Notes under the pieces: generated by a model
What the model was told of the DNA's origin: nothing
Seen by the model: the letters and a program-made list of their open reading frames with translations, nothing else
Database searches by the model: none
Shown: piece by piece, positions 33,336-42,756 of the stretch
Position numbering within the stretch: position 1 is the first letter of the stretch
How the letters are laid out: each line of letters opens with the position of its first letter
Source: Streptomyces actinomycinicus
GTDB lineage: Bacteria > Actinomycetota > Actinomycetes > Streptomycetales > Streptomycetaceae
Assembly: GCF_016741775.1 (NCBI RefSeq)
Contig: NZ_JAERRK010000003.1
Location: forward strand, 540,765-604,764
DNA length: 64,000 bases
Direction of reading: 5' to 3'
Translations under genes and position numbers: made by a program

Positions 33336-34994
33336 CTACCACCGGTAGACGCTGTACACGTCCATGCACTTCGTGGTGTCCGAGCCGTTGACGGCGTCGG
33401 CGTTGGCGGGCAGGTCGCCGGCCTTCGGCTCGGACTTCTTCGGGTACTTCGCGCCGGTGCGCCAGTCCGCGCCGACCACGAGCGTGACCCCCGAGACACC
33501 GGTCGACTGCTGCACCTGGCTCATCGGGATGCCCAGCGCCTCGGCGACGGCCTGGGCGTCACCCGCCAGGTCCGCGCTCGGGTACCGCACCACCGTCTTG
33601 TCCTCGGCCAGGCTCCCCGAGGTGTCGGCCTGCGCCCGGGCGTAGCCCTTCTGCAGGAGGACCTGCCCGACCGCCGACGCCCGCTGCGGCACCGCGGCCT
33701 CGGTGGAAGTGCGGGTGGCGTTCTGCACCAGCACCCCGAGCCGGGCCGGGTCGAGCGAGGGCTTCTTGGCCGGCTTGTCCTTGCCCGCGTCCTTCTTCGC
33801 CCCCGGCTTCCCGCCGTTCTTGTCGAACGGCACGTCGTCCTGGAGCATCTGCCACATCTTGTCGGCGTTGGCCTCGTCCGGCACGACGTGGTTGCCGTTC
33901 TGCGGGTCCTTGACGTTGGGCATGGTCACCGAGGTGATGCGGTCCGCCGGCACCGACTTCATCTGCATGCCCAGGTCGTAGAGCTTCTTGACGGTGCCGA
34001 TCTCCTCGGACACCTTCAGCGACTTGGTGGCCGCCTCGGCCAGGTCCATCAGCCGGCCGGTGTCGGTGAACACGTTCTGCTTCTTCAGCGTACGGATCAT
34101 CGAGTTCAGGTACATGTGCTGGGCGCGGGCCCGCATCAGGTCGTCGCCCCAGGCGTGCCGGGTGCGCAGCCACTGCAGCGCCTGCTCGCCCTTCACGTTG
34201 GTGGTGCCCTTCTTCAGCTTCAGCCCCGAGCCGCCGGGCACGCTGGGCGTCGGGTGGTCCCACACGTTCTGGTTCACGCAGACGTCCACGCCGCCGATGG
34301 CGTCCGCCATGCGCACCACGCCCGCGAAGTCGATCGTCATCCAGTGGTCGATGTAGACCCCGGTGAGGTTCTCCCAGGTGAGCAGGGTGCAGCCGGCTCC
34401 GCCGCGGGCCAGGGTGACGTTGATGATGTCGTTCGTCTGCGGATACGTCTTGCCGGTCTCGGGGTCCTTGCACTCGGGGATGTGCACCCGGGTGTCCCGG
34501 GGGATGCTGACCATGGCGGCGCTCTTGCGGTCCGCCGAGAGGTGGATGAGCATCTGCACGTCCGCCAGCGGCGGGTCGCCGACGTGGTCCCTGCTGCCGC
34601 CGAGCTTCAGGTTCTCCTTGGAGTTCCGGCTGTCGGAGCCGATCAGCAGGATGTTCAGCGGGGTCTGGCCGGCCGCGTTCGGCGCGGTCCGGTGCGCCTT
34701 GGAGTCGTCGCCGTTGGCGCGCGCACCCTTCTGGATGTTGCCGTTGAGATGCTGGTAGTACAGGTATCCGGCGCCCGCGGTGCCCAGTATCACCACCGCC
34801 AGCACGGTCGCCGACCAGCGCAACGCGCGCCGTCTGCGCCGCCGCCGGTCGGTCTTCGCACCGCCTGCCCGCCGTGCGCCGCCGCGCCGGCCCGCACGCC
34901 CGCCGGAACGCGTCGGCGGCTCCGAAACCTTCGGCGTGAGGGACATCGTGTCCTCGACCGCCGGTGCCTCCCCGCGCACCTCGCTCTGCGCCAA
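33336..34994 (-). CDS. LytR-CpsA-Psr ligase with LytR_C domain (3)
   Basis: 552 residues. A basic N-terminus precedes one membrane helix (LRWSATVLAVVILGTAGAGYLYY). The LCP domain has LNILLIGSDSRNSKENLK, AAMVSIPRDTRVHIP and QALQWLRTRHAWGDDLMRAR; two Cys occur at positions common in this subgroup. The C-terminal LytR_C domain begins near RLGVLVQNATR. I accept the TTG at 34994 because GGAGG lies eight bases upstream. It ends at a shared terminator with the glycosyltransferase. Confidence 0.9.
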   Translation of the reverse strand: MAQSEVRGEAPAVEDTMSLTPKVSEPPTRSGGRAGRRGGARRAGGAKTDRRRRRRRALRWSATVLAVVILGTAGAGYLYYQHLNGNIQKGARANGDDSKAHRTAPNAAGQTPLNILLIGSDSRNSKENLKLGGSRDHVGDPPLADVQMLIHLSADRKSAAMVSIPRDTRVHIPECKDPETGKTYPQTNDIINVTLARGGAGCTLLTWENLTGVYIDHWMTIDFAGVVRMADAIGGVDVCVNQNVWDHPTPSVPGGSGLKLKKGTTNVKGEQALQWLRTRHAWGDDLMRARAQHMYLNSMIRTLKKQNVFTDTGRLMDLAEAATKSLKVSEEIGTVKKLYDLGMQMKSVPADRITSVTMPNVKDPQNGNHVVPDEANADKMWQMLQDDVPFDKNGGKPGAKKDAGKDKPAKKPSLDPARLGVLVQNATRTSTEAAVPQRASAVGQVLLQKGYARAQADTSGSLAEDKTVVRYPSADLAGDAQAVAEALGIPMSQVQQSTGVSGVTLVVGADWRTGAKYPKKSEPKAGDLPANADAVNGSDTTKCMDVYSVYRW

Positions 34995-35030
34995 ACTCCT
35001 GCCCTCCCCACCCTTGCGCCAAGCAACGGG

Positions 35031-35135
35031 CCCGTCCCGCGTCCGGTTAGACGCACGACGGGCCCGTCGGGTTACCTACGAGCCCCGTCCCGCGTCCGGT
35101 TAGACGCACGACGGGCCCGTCGGGTTACCTACGAG
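35031..35135. repeat. 52-bp direct repeat, period 53, reaching into a gene end
   Basis: Copies at 35031-35082 and 35084-35135 are identical. Each contains a perfect 14-base palindrome CGACGGGCCCGTCG. The second copy includes the last codon and stop of the LCP gene ending at 35129. Confidence 0.92.
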
Positions 35136-36991
35136 GCGCACTTCACCTTGTCTGCCGTGGACTTGTCGACGTCCGGCGCCTTCGCCGGAGCCTTCAGGGA
35201 GATCCCCGCTCCCTTGAAGTCCTTGCCCAGGGTCAGCGTCATCGCCGGCAGCCCCTGGGAGTTCGTCACGCTCTTGCCCGGTTTCAGCGCGGCCCCGGAC
35301 AGGCCCATGATCGCGGCCAGCCGACGGGCCTGGGCCGCCTGGTCGGGCGCGTACTCCAACGTGGTCCTGGCCAGTTCGGCCGGCGCGTTGCCGTCGTTCT
35401 CCGACTTGGTCACGCCCTGGTTGTTCTGCAGCCAGTTCAGCTCCCCCTGCGCGCTGCCGGACGCGGCCCCGCCATTGAGGATGCGCACCCGCACCTCGGA
35501 GGCCGGTGCCTGGGGGCCCTTCAGCCGGGCGGCCTGGGCGTCCTTCGCCGCCTTCTGCCTCTTCTTCACCTCACTGAAGGAGACGTCGTTCCGGATGGCG
35601 TCGAAGACCGCGGGCGCCTTCGCCTCGTCCAGGACCACGGTGGCCTTGACCTTCTCCGCCGGGTTGTCCTTGACCGGCACCGTCGTGAAGGTCAGGTTCT
35701 TCGGGTTGAGCTTGCCCAGCTCCAGACCGAGGTCCTTCAGCTTGCCGATGTCGTCGAGCTTGTCGTCCACGGTCAGCGCCTTGGTGCCCGCCTCGGCCAG
35801 CTTCAGCATCTTGGTCGGGCTGGTGAGCGTGGCGTTGCCCTTCAGCTTGCGCATCAGCGCACCCAGGAACTGCTGCTGCAGCCCGATCCGGCTCAGGTCG
35901 CCGCCGAAGCCGACGGAGTGCCGGGTGCGCACGAACGCGAGCGCCTGTTCACCGGAGATCTTGTGCGTGCCCTTGGACAGCTTCAGGTGGGAGTCCGGGT
36001 CGTCGATGTCCTTGGCCAGGCAGACGTCGACGCCGTCGACCGCCTCGGTCAGCGTCTTGACCGCGTTGAAGTCGGCGACCATGAAGTCGTCCGGCGTGAT
36101 CCCGGTCAGCGCGGTGACCGTGCGCATCGTGCAGCTCGGCGTGCGGTCGTCCTGCCCGAGGCTCGTGTTGAAGCGGGCGCCGCGGGAGCCCGGGATGACC
36201 TTCTGGCTGCCGTCCTCCTGCGTGGTCGGGCAGTCCGGGACGTCCACGATCATGTCGCGCGGGATGCTCAGCGCGGTGGCGTTGGACCGGTCCTTGGAGA
36301 GGTGCAGCAGGATCGTGGTGTCGGCGTGCCCGACGCTGCCCGAGTCGCCGTAGCCCTCGTTGCCCTTCCCGGTGCGCTTGTCGGTGCCGATCAGCAGGAT
36401 GTTGATCGCCTCGTCCTTGCGGAAGCCGCCGGTGCCGGCGCCGTCGTCGGACACGGAGGTGATGTTGTCGTTCAGGTGCTTGATGTACAGGTAGCCGGCG
36501 GCCGTGACGGCGACCAGCACGAAGGCCATGGACCCGCCGGTCCACAGCAGCACCTTCTTCGCCCGGGACTTCTTCTTCACCGGGCGCCGGGACGCACGCC
36601 GTCCCTGGGCCGTCTCCGGCTCGCCGCCCCGGCGCCGGGCCGAGCGCGGCGGCGGCACGTCGGCGCCGCGCGCCCGGGACGCCTGTCGGCCTTCCCCGGC
36701 CGCCTGCCGGGTCTCCCCGGACGTCCGGCGGGCTGCCCCCGCCGTCCGACGGGCTTCCCCCGCTGTCCGCCGGGTCTCCCCGACCGTCTGCCGGGTCTCC
36801 CCGGTCGTCTGCCGGGCACGCCCGCCCGACGCGCGAGCGCCGTCCCCGGGGGACGGTCTGCGCGGTCCGGGTACCGGCGGCTGCGCTGTGGAAGGGCTCA
36901 GTCGCAGTTCGTATTCGCCGGTGTTCGGATTGAGTACCCACTGGTCTGCGGGGTCGATGTTGTCCGCCCGCCCACGGCCTTGCGCGTCCAC
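35129..36991 (-). CDS. LytR-CpsA-Psr ligase with LytR_C domain (4)
   Basis: 620 residues from the GTG at 36991 (MDAQGRGRADNIDPADQW); a TTG further upstream at 37039 is an alternative. The cytoplasmic N-terminus includes an Arg/Thr repeat region (RQTTGETRQTVGETRRTAGE and similar units). One membrane helix, the LCP domain (INILLIGTDKRTGKGN, TALSIPRDMIVDVP, QALAFVRTRHSVGFGGDLSR) and a LytR_C domain near SEVRVRILNGGAASG follow. The repeat region, coded by 21-bp-like units, is unusual for the family and may vary between strains. Confidence 0.9.
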   Translation of the reverse strand: MDAQGRGRADNIDPADQWVLNPNTGEYELRLSPSTAQPPVPGPRRPSPGDGARASGGRARQTTGETRQTVGETRRTAGEARRTAGAARRTSGETRQAAGEGRQASRARGADVPPPRSARRRGGEPETAQGRRASRRPVKKKSRAKKVLLWTGGSMAFVLVAVTAAGYLYIKHLNDNITSVSDDGAGTGGFRKDEAINILLIGTDKRTGKGNEGYGDSGSVGHADTTILLHLSKDRSNATALSIPRDMIVDVPDCPTTQEDGSQKVIPGSRGARFNTSLGQDDRTPSCTMRTVTALTGITPDDFMVADFNAVKTLTEAVDGVDVCLAKDIDDPDSHLKLSKGTHKISGEQALAFVRTRHSVGFGGDLSRIGLQQQFLGALMRKLKGNATLTSPTKMLKLAEAGTKALTVDDKLDDIGKLKDLGLELGKLNPKNLTFTTVPVKDNPAEKVKATVVLDEAKAPAVFDAIRNDVSFSEVKKRQKAAKDAQAARLKGPQAPASEVRVRILNGGAASGSAQGELNWLQNNQGVTKSENDGNAPAELARTTLEYAPDQAAQARRLAAIMGLSGAALKPGKSVTNSQGLPAMTLTLGKDFKGAGISLKAPAKAPDVDKSTADKVKCAS

Positions 36992-37222
36992 GGTTGTCCG
37001 AATCCTCCGTCGGGGCCACGCGGCGCCTTCCCCCTCCAAGGCGCTCGGGTCTCGGTGAAACAGTGCACGACCCCAGGTGGGACCTCGCGGCCAGGTGCAC
37101 CGGATCGCTCACACTATCCGCCCAGTTCAGCCTTGAGCGACGCCGGTGACAAATTCGATGTGCCTACAACCGGGCAATCCGCCTCATATTCTGAACGAAC
37201 TTCGCCGTACTTACCGTGTCCT

Positions 37223-38512
37223 TTACTCACAGGTGTGTTCGGCGGCGGTGTTCCCGCTGAACGTGGGGGCCGGCGAGGGCTCGCCCGTGCCGCCCCCTCC
37301 TGTGTCGTTCCCCGGAACTTCCTGTGAATTCTCCTGGGTGCCCCGGCTCTCCGCCGTCTGCTGGTCCTCCCGGACGTCCCGGGTGTCCCGGGTCACCGCC
37401 ACCGGCTGGTCGGCCCGCAACCGGGCGAACAGCTTCTCGGCCTCGGGTTCCACGAGTTGGTCACGGTTGGCGTCGTAGACGTACGACTCCCTCGGCACCG
37501 TCAGGAACTGCACATGTTCCGTGGGGATGTCACGCAGCCCGCGCACCAACTGGTACAAGCCGCCCAGACTCGCCAGTTCCGGATCGGTGGTCAGCGAGGA
37601 GGTCGCCGCGTCCAGCACCGGATACAGCTTCACCGGGTTCAGCAGGACGTCGTTGCTCTGCACCTTGTTGACGAGCGCGCCGAGGAACCGCTGCTGCCGC
37701 TCCATGCGTTCGGTGTCGCTGCCGTTGCCGAGCGACTTGCGCGCCCGCACGTACCCGAGCGCCTGCTCCCCGTCGAGGGTGACCTTTCCCGCGGGCAGCT
37801 TCAGTTTCGCCGCTTTGTCGTCGACGGGCTCCTTCAGGCAGATCTCGACGCCGTCGACGGCGTCCACCATCTCCTTGAACCCGCTGAAGTCCACGACCAT
37901 GTGGTGGTCGACGCGGATGTCCGTCAGCTTCTCGACGGTCCGGATCGTGCACGCCGAACCGCCCACCTGGAAGGCGTGGTTGAACATCGCGAACACCGGG
38001 TCGCTGCGTCTGCCGTCCGCCTGCCGGCAGTCCGGGATGTCCACCATCAGGTCCCGGGGCAGCGAGACGGCGGTGGCGCTGCGCCGGTCGGCGGCCAGGT
38101 GCAGCAGGATCGCCGTGTCCGACCGCTCGCTGCCGAGGTCCTTGCCGTACTTGCGGTTGCCGTCCCCGGCCCGGGTGTCGGAGCCGATCAGCAGGATGTT
38201 CTGTGCGTCCCGCACCAGCGCGGTGGGCCGCTCCCGCTCGTACCGGGCGAGTTCGGCGGCCGCGGCCTCGTCGGCGGTGATGTTGGCGCTGAGTTTGGCG
38301 TAGACGGCCCAGCCGGCCCCGGAGGCCACGACGAGGAGCCCGGCCGCCGCCAGCGCCGTACCTCTGGCCCACCGCCGACGCCGCCGGCGTACGAGCCCTT
38401 CCCCGGTGGCCGAGGATCCGGCACCGGTGCCCAGGGGGTTGCCTGCGGTGTCGCGCACGTCCGGTCCACCCCTCCATGGCGTACGAGCGTCACGTCCTGC
38501 TCCTACGACCAT
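37223..38512 (-). CDS. LytR-CpsA-Psr family ligase (5)
   Basis: 429 residues from the ATG at 38512; a GTG at 38458 with GGAGGGG upstream is a reasonable alternative start. One membrane helix (ALAAAGLLVVASGAGWAVYA) precedes the LCP domain: AQNILLIGSDTRAG, SATAVSLPRDLMVDIP, QALGYVRARKSLGNGSDTERM. The third motif has RARK rather than RTRH, so the last conserved position differs from the neighbouring LCP proteins. No LytR_C domain; the C-terminus is a Thr/Gly-rich tail. Confidence 0.9.
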   Translation of the reverse strand: MVVGAGRDARTPWRGGPDVRDTAGNPLGTGAGSSATGEGLVRRRRRRWARGTALAAAGLLVVASGAGWAVYAKLSANITADEAAAAELARYERERPTALVRDAQNILLIGSDTRAGDGNRKYGKDLGSERSDTAILLHLAADRRSATAVSLPRDLMVDIPDCRQADGRRSDPVFAMFNHAFQVGGSACTIRTVEKLTDIRVDHHMVVDFSGFKEMVDAVDGVEICLKEPVDDKAAKLKLPAGKVTLDGEQALGYVRARKSLGNGSDTERMERQQRFLGALVNKVQSNDVLLNPVKLYPVLDAATSSLTTDPELASLGGLYQLVRGLRDIPTEHVQFLTVPRESYVYDANRDQLVEPEAEKLFARLRADQPVAVTRDTRDVREDQQTAESRGTQENSQEVPGNDTGGGGTGEPSPAPTFSGNTAAEHTCE

Positions 38513-38621
38513 GGCGGGGCGGGAGCCGGGCGGCGCCCTGTGTTACTCCGTCGGAGTGAACGGCGGGACCGGCCGCACCGCCGCCGGCGGGCCGGCCGCA
38601 CGGACCACGGCCGCCCCCGGG

Positions 38622-38749
38622 GGTGGCCGTGGGACGGCTGCCGCGGGGGTGGCCGTGGGACGGCTGCCGCCGGGGTGTCCGTGGGACGGCTGCCGCCGGG
38701 GTGTCCGTGGGACGGCTGCCGTGCGGGTGGCTGCGGGACGGCCGCCCGG
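38622..38749. repeat. 26-bp tandem repeat, about five copies
   Basis: Units start at 38622, 38648, 38674, 38700 and 38726, beginning GGTGGCCGTGGGACGGCTGC or a close variant. It lies between the fifth LCP gene and the TIGR03089 gene in a gap of 258 bp with no credible ORF. Confidence 0.85.
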
Positions 38750-38770
38750 GGGTGGGCCGTGTGGGCGGTC

Positions 38771-39526
38771 CTACCGCCTCACCGCGGTCACACGCTCGCT
38801 CTCGATCCGCTTGGCCAGGCCCTCCTCGTCCAGCCGTTCCAGATTCCGGCACAGCACCACGGAACCGCCGACGGCCAGCGGCGAGAACAACCCCGCGCTC
38901 AGCCCCTCCCAGGTGTCGTACGACAGCCCCGACAGCAGCCTCGAGCCGGGTCCCGTCAGATCCAGCGCGGATGCCTCCGCCCCCGCCCGCTCGACCACCT
39001 CCGCCGCGCTGAACTCCCGCCCGGCGACGATCAGCGCGGGACCCTCGGGGTCCACGGGGGCGAACGGCGCGAACCGGTCGCCCTGCCCCGGCACCTCCAC
39101 GGCGTAGTCGACGAACCCGGCCGGGGTCTGCGGGAAACGCCCGCCCAACGGCCGCAGCGCCAGGGCCACTCGCTCACCGGTGCAGGCGAGCGCGGCGTCG
39201 AGCGAGTCCGGCCCGCTGACGACGACGTCGGCCGCGGCCGGGTCCCCGGCGACGTCGGCGACCGCACCCACCGAGGAACAGGCCAGCAGCCACACCGCCG
39301 TCTGCCAGTGCGCCGGCAGCAGCAGCGCGACCCGGTCACCGGGCTCCACGGACAGGTCGCCCTGCAGGAGGTTGGCGGTCTTGGCCACCCAATTGGCGAA
39401 GGTGGCCACGGACAGTTCGACGCGCTCGCCCGTGGCGTCGTCGTAGAAGGTCACCAGCGGGCGGCCGGGGTCCGCGGCGAGCGCGGAAGTCAGCAGGTCG
39501 GCAGGGGTGCGATCGGTGGCGTTCAC
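38771..39526 (-). CDS. TIGR03089-family protein (AMP-binding-like)
   Basis: 251 residues resembling the N-terminal part of acyl-adenylating enzymes: VELSVATFANWVAKTANLLQ, PGDRVALLLPAHWQTAVWL, then AGDPAAADVVVSGPDSLDAA. The later catalytic core motifs of true AMP-binding enzymes are absent, as in the short actinobacterial family TIGR03089, which often lies near cell-wall genes. Role unknown. Divergent from the amidase gene. Confidence 0.88.
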   Translation of the reverse strand: MNATDRTPADLLTSALAADPGRPLVTFYDDATGERVELSVATFANWVAKTANLLQGDLSVEPGDRVALLLPAHWQTAVWLLACSSVGAVADVAGDPAAADVVVSGPDSLDAALACTGERVALALRPLGGRFPQTPAGFVDYAVEVPGQGDRFAPFAPVDPEGPALIVAGREFSAAEVVERAGAEASALDLTGPGSRLLSGLSYDTWEGLSAGLFSPLAVGGSVVLCRNLERLDEEGLAKRIESERVTAVRR

Positions 39527-39637
39527 CCGGGAAAGGGTACGCGCGGGCGGGCCCGCGTACCGGGCGGTGCGGCCACCGGTTCGGCGGAACGGCTGCCGAC
39601 GGGCCGTCAGTTCCCCGATGGACAGATTTGTACGACT

Positions 39638-41197
39638 ATGTCAAAGATCATGCACATGCGTGGATTCCTGACTTCCTCCCCTGGCGTCTCCCGGCTCGCG
39701 GCCTGCTCGATCGGTGTCGCCTGTGCAGCGGTCGTCACGCTCGTCCCGGCGGCTCCTGCGGCGGCCGAGGACGCGGTGGCGGGCAGCACCCGGTCCCTCC
39801 CGCTGGTCCCGCTGTCCCGCGAGCGCGTCGGTGGCGTGGCTCCGCAGCAGGGGCTGTACCGCGCGGACCTCGGCCGTTTCGCGCTGGTCGGTGTGGTCTG
39901 GGACGACCCGGACGCCGAGCTGCACGGGCAGGTACAGGTGCGCACCCGGTCCGCCGCGACGGGGGAGTGGTCCGGCTGGCAGGACGTCGAGACGCACAAC
40001 GCCGACCACGGTGCCGACCACGGCACGGCGGAGCGCTCGTCGCGCCGGCTACGCGGGGCCACCGCGCCCCTGTGGGTGGGCGAGTCGGACGGCGTGGACG
40101 TACGGGTGCGGGCGGGGAGCGGCAGTGGTGCGGCGGGGCAGGGCGGCGCGGACGGCGCGGGGCGTACCGGTGGTGCGGGGCGCACGGGCGGCGGGGGCGG
40201 TGGTGCGGGGCGCACGGGCGTCGGAGGCGGTGGTGCGGGGGAGACGTGGTCCGCCCTGCCGTCGGGGCTGCGGGTGGAGCTGGTGGATCCCGGGGACGAG
40301 CCGGAGGAGGACGACGGGTCCGGCGAGGCGCAGGCCGGCACGGGCGACGCGGCCGGTGAGGCGGGGAAGGGCGACGGATCCGGCGCGGCCGGGGCCGCGG
40401 CGGGCGAGTCGCCGCCGCAGGACACGCCGGCCGACGAGCCCCTTACCGCGCTGGACACGGAAGCAGCGATCGCCGCTTCGGCCGCCAACTCCGACATCTC
40501 CGTCTTCGGCGCCACCGCGATCCCCGCGCTGAGCCAGCGGGACACCGAACTGGAACTGGCCCGTCTCGAGGGGGCCGCGCGGGTGAAGCCGTACATCGGA
40601 CCGCGTCCGCGGATCGTCACGCGCCGGGGCTGGGGCGCGGACGAGTCACTGCGCGAACGCGGCTTCGTCTACACGAAGAAGGTCAAGGCGGCCTTCGTCC
40701 ACCACACGGCATCGGGCAACAAATACACCTGCGCCCAGGCCCCCTCCGTCATCCGCAGTATCTACCGCTACCACGTCAAGAGCATGGGCTGGCGGGACGT
40801 CGGCTACAACTTCCTCGTCGACAAATGCGGAACCATCTACGAGGGGCGCGCCGGTGGCGTGACCAAGGCTGTGCTCGGCGCGCACACGCTCGGCTTCAAC
40901 ACCAACAGCATGGGTATCGCCGTGATCGGCACGTACAGCTCGACCAAGCCGTCGAGCGCCGCGGTGAAGGCCGTCGCCCAACTCACCGCGTGGAAGCTCG
41001 GGCTCTTCGGGGCCGATCCGAAAGGAAAGACATATCTCACGTCGGGCGGTGGCAATCTCTACCCCAAGGGGAAGAACGTACGACTGAACGTGATCTCCGG
41101 CCATCGGGACGGGTTTGCCACCGAGTGCCCCGGAAAGCGGATCTACGCCAAGTTGGGTACGGTCCGTTCCACCGCGGCGCGTTATCAGGGGCGCTGA
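39638..41197 (+). CDS. secreted N-acetylmuramoyl-L-alanine amidase (PGRP type)
   Basis: 519 residues. The N-terminal signal peptide has the hydrophobic core CSIGVACAAVVTLVPAA and an AAAE-type cleavage region. A Gly-rich linker (for example GGGGGGAGRTG) separates an N-terminal beta-rich segment from the C-terminal peptidoglycan-recognition domain (about 325-515). The zinc ligands are visible: the first His in KAAFVHHTASG, the second in ISGHRDGF, and Cys in TECPGK. It cleaves the amide between muramic acid and the stem peptide. The start is uncertain; there is no clear Shine-Dalgarno sequence. Confidence 0.92.
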   Translation: MSKIMHMRGFLTSSPGVSRLAACSIGVACAAVVTLVPAAPAAAEDAVAGSTRSLPLVPLSRERVGGVAPQQGLYRADLGRFALVGVVWDDPDAELHGQVQVRTRSAATGEWSGWQDVETHNADHGADHGTAERSSRRLRGATAPLWVGESDGVDVRVRAGSGSGAAGQGGADGAGRTGGAGRTGGGGGGAGRTGVGGGGAGETWSALPSGLRVELVDPGDEPEEDDGSGEAQAGTGDAAGEAGKGDGSGAAGAAAGESPPQDTPADEPLTALDTEAAIAASAANSDISVFGATAIPALSQRDTELELARLEGAARVKPYIGPRPRIVTRRGWGADESLRERGFVYTKKVKAAFVHHTASGNKYTCAQAPSVIRSIYRYHVKSMGWRDVGYNFLVDKCGTIYEGRAGGVTKAVLGAHTLGFNTNSMGIAVIGTYSSTKPSSAAVKAVAQLTAWKLGLFGADPKGKTYLTSGGGNLYPKGKNVRLNVISGHRDGFATECPGKRIYAKLGTVRSTAARYQGR

Positions 41198-41425
41198 GGC
41201 CGGGGGCCGCGTGCACCGCCGTCGGGGGACGGGTGGGACGGCTCGGGGGGACGGGCGGAGCCGGCCGGGGGGCCGGTTCCGGGGCGGTCGGGGGAAACCG
41301 CGTGCCGATCTCGCGGGACACCGCGCGGCCATCGAAGGCGTCGTCGCACGGTCTGCATACACTGACCGGCCGAAACGAGAGTCCACAGTGGTTCGGCCGG
41401 TCCCGGCAGGAAGCAGAGACGACAG

Positions 41426-42508
41426 GTGACAGAAGCGATCCTCCTGGTCGGCGGCAAAGGCACCCGGCTGCGGCCGCTCACGGTGCACACACCCAAGCCG
41501 ATGGTCCCGGCCGCCGGGGTGCCGTTCCTGACCCACCAGCTGGCGCGGGCGCGGGCGGCGGGCGTCGAGCACATCGTCCTCGCCACCAGCTATCTGGCCG
41601 AGGTCTTCGAGCCGTACTTCGGCGACGGGTCCGCGCTGGGCCTGCACCTGGAGTACGTGACGGAGGAGGAGCCCCTCGGCACGGGCGGCGCCATCCGCAA
41701 CGTCGCCTCGCGCCTGCACTCCGGCCCCGACGAGCCGGTGCTGGTCTTCAACGGCGACATCCTGACGGGGCTGGACATCAGGGCGCTGGTCGACACCCAC
41801 GAGTCCACGGGCGCCGATGTGTCGCTCCACCTGACGAAGGTGACGGACCCGCGCGCCTACGGTCTCGTCCCCACCGACGACAGCGGCCGCGTCCTGGCCT
41901 TCCTGGAGAAGCCGCAGACGCCGGAGGAGATCGTCACCGACCAGATCAACGCCGGGGCGTACGTCTTCCGCCGCTCGGTCATCGACGCCATCCCGGCGGG
42001 CCGCCCGGTCTCGGTCGAACGGGAGACGTTCCCGGGGCTGCTCGAGGCCGGGGCCCATCTGCAGGGCATGGTGGACTCCACCTACTGGCTGGACCTCGGC
42101 ACCCCGGCCGCGTTCGTCCGCGGCTCCGCCGACCTGGTGCTCGGCCGCGCGCCGTCCCCGGCCGTCCCGGGCCGCTGCGGTGACCGCCTAGTGCTTCCCA
42201 CGGCCACGGTGGCGCCGGACGCCAAGCTGACCGGCGGCACGGTGGTAGGTGAGGGCGCGTTCGTGGCGAAGGGCGCGCGCGTCTTCGGCTCGACCATCCT
42301 GCCCGGCGCCGTCATCGAACCCGGCGCCGTCATCACCGACTCCCTGATCGGCACCGGCGCCCGCGTTGGCGAACGCTCCGTGCTCACCGGCACGGTCATC
42401 GGCGACGGCGCGATCGTGGGCGCCGACAATGAGCTTCGCGCGGGCGTACGTGTGTGGTGCGACGCCCGCATCCCGGCGGGCGCGGTCCGCTTCTCCTCCG
42501 ACCAGTAG
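41426..42508 (+). CDS. sugar-nucleotide pyrophosphorylase (GDP-mannose type)
   Basis: 360 residues. The nucleotidyltransferase domain begins EAILLVGGKGTRLRPLTVHT, the signature loop, followed by TPKPMVPAAG, GTGGAIRNV and VLVFNGDIL (metal-binding Asp). The C-terminal part is a left-handed beta-helix of hexapeptide repeats (GTVVGEGAFVAKGARVFG). The family includes mannose-1-phosphate guanylyltransferases; with manB and manA further on, GDP-mannose is the likeliest product, though glucose- or other sugar-specific enzymes look similar. GTG start with GACAG upstream. Confidence 0.88.
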   Translation: MTEAILLVGGKGTRLRPLTVHTPKPMVPAAGVPFLTHQLARARAAGVEHIVLATSYLAEVFEPYFGDGSALGLHLEYVTEEEPLGTGGAIRNVASRLHSGPDEPVLVFNGDILTGLDIRALVDTHESTGADVSLHLTKVTDPRAYGLVPTDDSGRVLAFLEKPQTPEEIVTDQINAGAYVFRRSVIDAIPAGRPVSVERETFPGLLEAGAHLQGMVDSTYWLDLGTPAAFVRGSADLVLGRAPSPAVPGRCGDRLVLPTATVAPDAKLTGGTVVGEGAFVAKGARVFGSTILPGAVIEPGAVITDSLIGTGARVGERSVLTGTVIGDGAIVGADNELRAGVRVWCDARIPAGAVRFSSDQ

Positions 42509-42596
42509 CCGCCACGCCGCTGGCGCCCACGCCCCGGCCGCTACTTACCTAGCTGCGGGCAGTCGTGCCGCTGGGGCGGCACGGGTGGGCGCAGCG

Positions 42597-42750
42597 GCAC
42601 CCGGCCGGCGCCGGTGAGCGTTCCTGCCCGCTGCTCCGCGAAGCGCCGCGCACCCGGCCGGCGCCGGTGAGCGTCCCCACCCGTCGTTCAGCGAAGCGCC
42701 ACGGACCCGGCGGACGCCGGTGAGCGTTCCGGCCTGCTCCGCGAAGCGCC
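42597..42750. repeat. 53-bp imperfect tandem repeat, 2.9 copies
   Basis: Units start at 42597, 42650 and 42703; the shared core is CCGGCGCCGGTGAGCGTTCC. It lies in the gap between the pyrophosphorylase and the convergent AlkA-type gene. Confidence 0.8.
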
Positions 42751-42756
42751 CCGCTC

